A stretch of 8,415 bases of DNA from Candidatus Jordarchaeum madagascarense (GTDB lineage: Archaea; Asgardarchaeota; Jordiarchaeia; Jordiarchaeales; Jordiarchaeaceae), in NCBI GenBank assembly GCA_019056875.1, contig DXJA01000145.1, positions 1 to 8,415 on the forward strand. Direction: 5' to 3'. Shown here one piece after another: positions 6,297-8,415 of this stretch (the stretch's first letter is position 1; each line of letters starts with the position of its first letter). The notes beneath the pieces were generated by a model that was given only the letters and a program-made list of their open reading frames with translations, ran no database searches and was not told where the DNA came from. The position numbers and the translations under genes were made by a program.

Positions 6297-6498
6297 TTAA
6301 AACAAAATGTAAAGGTAGTAATTCACAATAAAATTTTAACTCTATTTACTATTATCTAGTAACAATTTTACTATCCCCAATAATCCAAAGTGTTACTCTG
6401 ATTAAAAATAGTAGCAATTTACCTACGGCCGCTGGAATCTATTGAGTAAACATCTGGCGGTGGCCTTCGCTTATATGAAATTGACCGGAGTTGCAGTA

Positions 6499-6882
6499 AT
6501 GAAAGAGATTTTCCTCAGTAGCTTGAAAAAGCTTTTGAACGAAATAGAGTACGGTGAGCTAACAGATATAAACGGGCACCTTAGTGATTGCTGGAATGAG
6601 TTGTCACTAAGAGAAAAAGACGCCACCATCCCCCCAGAAGTTATCTCCAAGAATAAAAAAATTTTAGAGAAAGTGACCACTATATTCCGCGAACACAAAG
6701 AAAGACCAATTAGCGAAGAGAATTTACACCTGATAAGAACAACAATTTTTGGAAAGCAACCAAAACAGCAAGCCATTGAACCAGATTACCAGCATCTAAA
6801 GGGAGAAATCTCAGATATGAATGACTTCCTAAAGGAAATAGAACGAAAAATGAAAAAAGAAGAGAAAACGGATAAGGAATAA
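6499..6882 (+). CDS. small charged alpha-helical protein of unknown function
   Basis: Not recognised. From ATG 6499 the protein has 127 residues, begins MKEIFLSSLKKLLNEIEYG, is rich in Lys and Glu and appears almost entirely helical. A short Pro-containing break (TIPPEVISK, about 44-52) separates two helical parts. The C-terminal 30 residues (MNDFLKEIERKMKKEEKTDKE) look like a coiled coil ending in a charged tail. There is no membrane segment, no metal-binding Cys/His set (a single Cys at 31) and no nucleotide-binding motif. The frame extends upstream to TTG 6442, which would add 19 residues, but that start has no ribosome binding site. ATG 6499 has GGAG (6487-6490) 8 bases upstream, and the following codons look like a natural N-terminus. 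ATG 6475 is a third option. It stands alone between two long intergenic regions; adaptor or partner-binding proteins often look like this, but no role is assigned. Confidence 0.6.
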   Translation: MKEIFLSSLKKLLNEIEYGELTDINGHLSDCWNELSLREKDATIPPEVISKNKKILEKVTTIFREHKERPISEENLHLIRTTIFGKQPKQQAIEPDYQHLKGEISDMNDFLKEIERKMKKEEKTDKE

Positions 6883-6904
6883 AACAGGTATTCTACAACG
6901 AGCC

Positions 6905-6919
6905 CCAAGCTTTTATTTT
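6905..6919 (+). terminator. weak T-rich terminator candidate
   Basis: CAAGCTTTTATTTTG, about 25 bases after the stop of the small helical gene, is T-rich but broken by an A. A 5-bp hairpin AGGAC/GTCCT (6961-6965 and 6975-6979) followed by TTTT comes later and could help end transcription. Confidence 0.3.
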
Positions 6920-7094
6920 GCCTCTCTTCTAAAGTGTTTCGGCATCTCACTTATATTTTGAGGACATACAGAAAGTCCTTTTGGGTAGACATGGAAACAA
7001 CGAGGGTTACTAACTAAGAGAGTTGAGCCTTTTCTATAACTTCTTAATAAACTCCATTTGTTAGCAGACTCCTTTATCATTGGGAGTACACTTA

Positions 7095-7360
7095 AAGTTG
7101 TGCGCCCGCTTAAAAGGGATATATTACTGAGGGGGATTCCTACCGATTCCTTTCTTGGAGATTGATATGATTTATTGCAGGGTGTTTCTCGGCACTTCTT
7201 CGGGTGGGGGAGGGTGAACTCTTTTTTTCGAGGGGCAGTAAAAGAGCCGATTTCGGTTTTCGCGGTTTGGTAAAGCCTGTTTCGTAACTAATTCTCCATT
7301 TCAGTTAAACCGCCCTTCTGAGAACCCGAGGCGGGCAGAGGCGAAAAGCCTACTAAAGTG
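7095..7360. ncRNA. G+C-rich hairpin-rich island, candidate structured RNA or decayed element
   Basis: By hand count about 52% G+C over 7181-7350, against roughly 25% in the following 90 bases. Possible helices: GCGGTTT (7262-7268) with AAACCGC (7307-7313), extendable by three G-U pairs; CTCTTTT (7219-7225) with AAAAGAG (7240-7246); CCGA-TT-TCGG (7247-7256); AGGC-GAAAA-GCCT (7339-7351); and a long-range GCCCGCTT (7104-7111) with AGGCGGGC (7329-7336), which would close nearly the whole island. Some of these exclude each other. It matches no RNA I can name: I looked for RNase P, SRP, riboswitch and C/D-box cores without success. The strand is unknown. A decayed coding element is equally possible, because short protein-like stretches occur in different frames. 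Confidence 0.3.
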
Positions 7361-7365
7361 AGCAA

Positions 7366-7395
7366 GAAATATTTATGTAATATAGCTACATAATG
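7366..7395 (+). promoter_or_regulatory. candidate promoter with overlapping inverted repeat
   Basis: AGAAATATTTATGTAATA (7365-7382) is a TATA-like element, giving a predicted start near 7400 and a leader of about 85 bases. A perfect 7-bp inverted repeat TTATGTA/TACATAA (7373-7379 and 7387-7393, 7-base spacer) overlaps it, where a repressor could block transcription factor binding. Because this promoter lies downstream of the G+C-rich island, the island is probably not the leader of the next gene. Confidence 0.4.
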
Positions 7396-7472
7396 ATAAT
7401 ATTTTAATATGGGAGAGAGTATAACAGTATTGTAGAGCTATTAACGACGTTATAGCCAGAATATTATCAAGT

Positions 7473-7478
7473 GAGGTG
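7473..7478 (+). promoter_or_regulatory. ribosome binding site that moves the start to GTG 7486
   Basis: GAGGTG at 7473-7478 lies 7 bases before GTG 7486. The longer reading from GTG 7471 would overlap this site and has none of its own, so 7486 is the better start. Confidence 0.65.
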
Positions 7479-7485
7479 TTGGAAA

Positions 7486-8190
7486 GTGATTAATTTGAAA
7501 ATTTCTGATTTTAAAATGTTTGAGAAGCCCCCGTACGATATACCTCCTTCCAGACCTATAACAGAGATTATTATAAACGGGGTAAAAGAAATAGAAAAAA
7601 CGTACGGACCAGTGTTCACCACCAGATTCATAAAGCACGCTCTTGAATTTGAAGCTCAAAGAATTGGAGAGAAACCACCTGAAGATATCAAAACTCTAAA
7701 CGATTTGTTAGAATATTTGGTTTCAAAATCCGATAAATACCCTACTCCTTACTGCACAACTGTATATGCTCAGTTCAAGACTGAAAACGAGTTCCAGGGA
7801 CGAACTGGAGCAGGAACCCGGATTGGGCACTTGGGTGCTGCTAGAAGTATGTCGGAAACATTGAGTGTTAAAGACAGAAAAGTTGATGTAGACGGTATTC
7901 TATCAAAGTTTAGCCAGATCTTGGTTTCGATGAATCTTGGTCCCCACGAGTGGGGATATAAGAAAAATGAAGATGGAAGTGTAGACTTTATCTGGCCAAA
8001 GTGTCACTATTTGGATGGATGTAGAGCAGCTTATAATGAGGGGCTGCTTAAACGGCCAGACGGCAGATTGCAATGTGTTGCCGTCATTGGTATATGCCAC
8101 TATCTTAAACTATCTACGGGTTATGAATGGGACTATGAAGTCTTAGAAAATTATAAACCACATTGTATAGCGAGAACTTATATGATCTAA
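7486..8190 (+). CDS. unrecognised 234-residue Cys/His-containing cytoplasmic protein
   Basis: Starts at GTG 7486 on ribosome-binding-site evidence; a five-codon-longer start at 7471 is possible. No signal peptide or membrane helix is visible. Residues 20-60 are helical (ITEIIINGVKEIEKTYG, FTTRFIKHALEFEAQRIG). There is a central glycine-rich stretch (FQGRTGAGTRIGHLGAARS, about 103-121). The C-terminal third has six cysteines in all with nearby histidines: C90, PKCHYLDGC (C173, H174, C179), LQCVAVIGICHYL (C197, C204, H205) and PHCIARTY (H226, C227). That pattern, ending in a Trp/Tyr-rich strand before the last cysteine, faintly recalls small-molecule-binding V4R-type or thiazoline-hydrolase-like domains. 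The resemblance is too weak to name a family. The cysteines could bind metal or form a thiol active site. Its promoter has an overlapping inverted repeat, and a T-run ends it at about 8264. No functional neighbour is close. Confidence 0.8.
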   Translation: MINLKISDFKMFEKPPYDIPPSRPITEIIINGVKEIEKTYGPVFTTRFIKHALEFEAQRIGEKPPEDIKTLNDLLEYLVSKSDKYPTPYCTTVYAQFKTENEFQGRTGAGTRIGHLGAARSMSETLSVKDRKVDVDGILSKFSQILVSMNLGPHEWGYKKNEDGSVDFIWPKCHYLDGCRAAYNEGLLKRPDGRLQCVAVIGICHYLKLSTGYEWDYEVLENYKPHCIARTYMI

Positions 8191-8415
8191 TCGTTTATCC
8201 GGGAAAGAGAATCAGAAATTTCCACACGAAGACCAAAAACGATATTTTACAAGTTTCTCTTCCTTTTTTATAACCTCTCCTTTTGTTAAGAAATATCTGA
8301 GCAGAATGAGGGATTAACTTTACTTCTCCATTTTAAACTTGCTGGAAAAGTAGGAGTAGGGCAGAGTATAAACCGCATAAAAAATGAAAATAGATAATTA
8401 TGTAGTATAAATACA
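8191..8415. other. downstream intergenic region to the window edge
   Basis: Apart from the terminator there is no recognisable gene. The last 45 bases are AT-rich (GCATAAAAAATG, GTAGTATAAATACA) and could be the promoter of a gene beyond the window. An ATG at 8382 closes after eight codons. Confidence 0.4.
8264..8269 (+). terminator. T-run terminator after the last gene
   Basis: Six T's within the pyrimidine-rich TTTCTCTTCCTTTTTTATA, about 75 bases after the stop codon, fit an archaeal intrinsic terminator. Confidence 0.45.

Larger units (their letters stand above)
5984..6498. other. 515-base AT-rich divergent intergenic region
   Basis: No gene is recognised here. The region lies between the divergently transcribed M28-fold gene and the small helical-protein gene. 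It holds the minus-strand promoter (about 6030-6050), a strong plus-strand TATA box (6287-6294) and a TAAAAATAGTA direct repeat (6202-6212 and 6403-6413). TAGTAACAATTTTAC (6356-6370) and TAGTAGCAATTTACC (6409-6423) are also similar to each other. The open frame from a TTG at 6442 runs into the next gene, but I read 6442-6498 as leader rather than coding. No tRNA or C/D-box RNA signature was found. Confidence 0.45.
6883..7485. other. 603-base gene-poor region, AT-rich with a G+C-rich core
   Basis: No intact gene is recognised on either strand. The first part (6883-7090) is AT-rich with two small hairpins (AGGAC/GTCCT at 6961-6979; ACTCC/GGAGT at 7068-7087). A G+C-rich, hairpin-rich island follows (about 7095-7360, described separately). 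The last part (7365-7485) is AT-rich and contains the promoter and ribosome binding site of the next gene. Confidence 0.5.

Noticed and set aside
6442..6498. N-terminal extension of the small helical protein from TTG 6442
   Set aside because: No ribosome binding site, and a better one precedes ATG 6499. The extension contains the 14-base repeat also found in non-coding DNA at 129-142.
7095..7360. RNase P RNA, SRP RNA or a known riboswitch in the G+C-rich island
   Set aside because: The conserved cores I know for these RNAs could not be found on either strand. Only an unclassified structured-RNA candidate is left.

Overview
The window looks archaeal. The evidence is TATA-like boxes (best: TTTATATA at 6287-6294), GAGGTG-type ribosome binding sites, heavy use of AGA/AGG for arginine, short T-run ends to genes, and a protein repertoire typical of anaerobic archaea: an Fe-S protein with an N-terminal winged helix, a 7-TM protein, a cytosolic PSMA-like M28 protein and an acyl-CoA dehydrogenase. 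An uncultured TACK- or Asgard-type lineage such as Bathyarchaeia would fit. That placement is an inference, because the window has no rRNA or marker gene.

Layout. 1-1047: an AT-rich upstream region, then a seven-helix membrane protein whose best start (ATG 259, with a good ribosome binding site) is cut off by an in-frame TAA at 292. 1313-2374: a cysteine-rich protein with a winged helix, a CxCR/CCxCCC middle region and two [4Fe-4S] ferredoxin motifs. 2514-4070: an acyl-CoA dehydrogenase with an isovaleryl-/long-chain-type catalytic arrangement and a C-terminal winged-helix-like extension. 4133-5983 (minus strand, convergent): an M28 peptidase-fold protein in which three of the six conserved active-site residues are replaced. 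5984-6498: a long AT-rich intergenic region holding the strongest TATA box of the window. 6499-6882: a small charged helical protein. 6883-7485: a gene-poor stretch containing a G+C-rich, hairpin-rich island of unknown nature. 7486-8190: an unrecognised Cys/His-containing protein.

How the genes may work together. The acyl-CoA dehydrogenase would pass electrons to ETF and feed beta-oxidation or branched-chain amino acid breakdown, but no ETF, thiolase or CoA ligase is in view. The Fe-S protein lies 139 bases upstream on the same strand. Both proteins carry a winged-helix-like module at opposite ends, so a regulatory link between Fe-S/redox state and acyl-CoA metabolism is possible but untested. 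Nine T's separate the two genes, so they may be transcribed separately. No tRNA, rRNA, CRISPR array, insertion sequence or prophage gene was seen. The items most worth a second look are the degenerate M28 active site, the dehydrogenase-winged helix fusion, the G+C-rich island and the interrupted start of the membrane gene.
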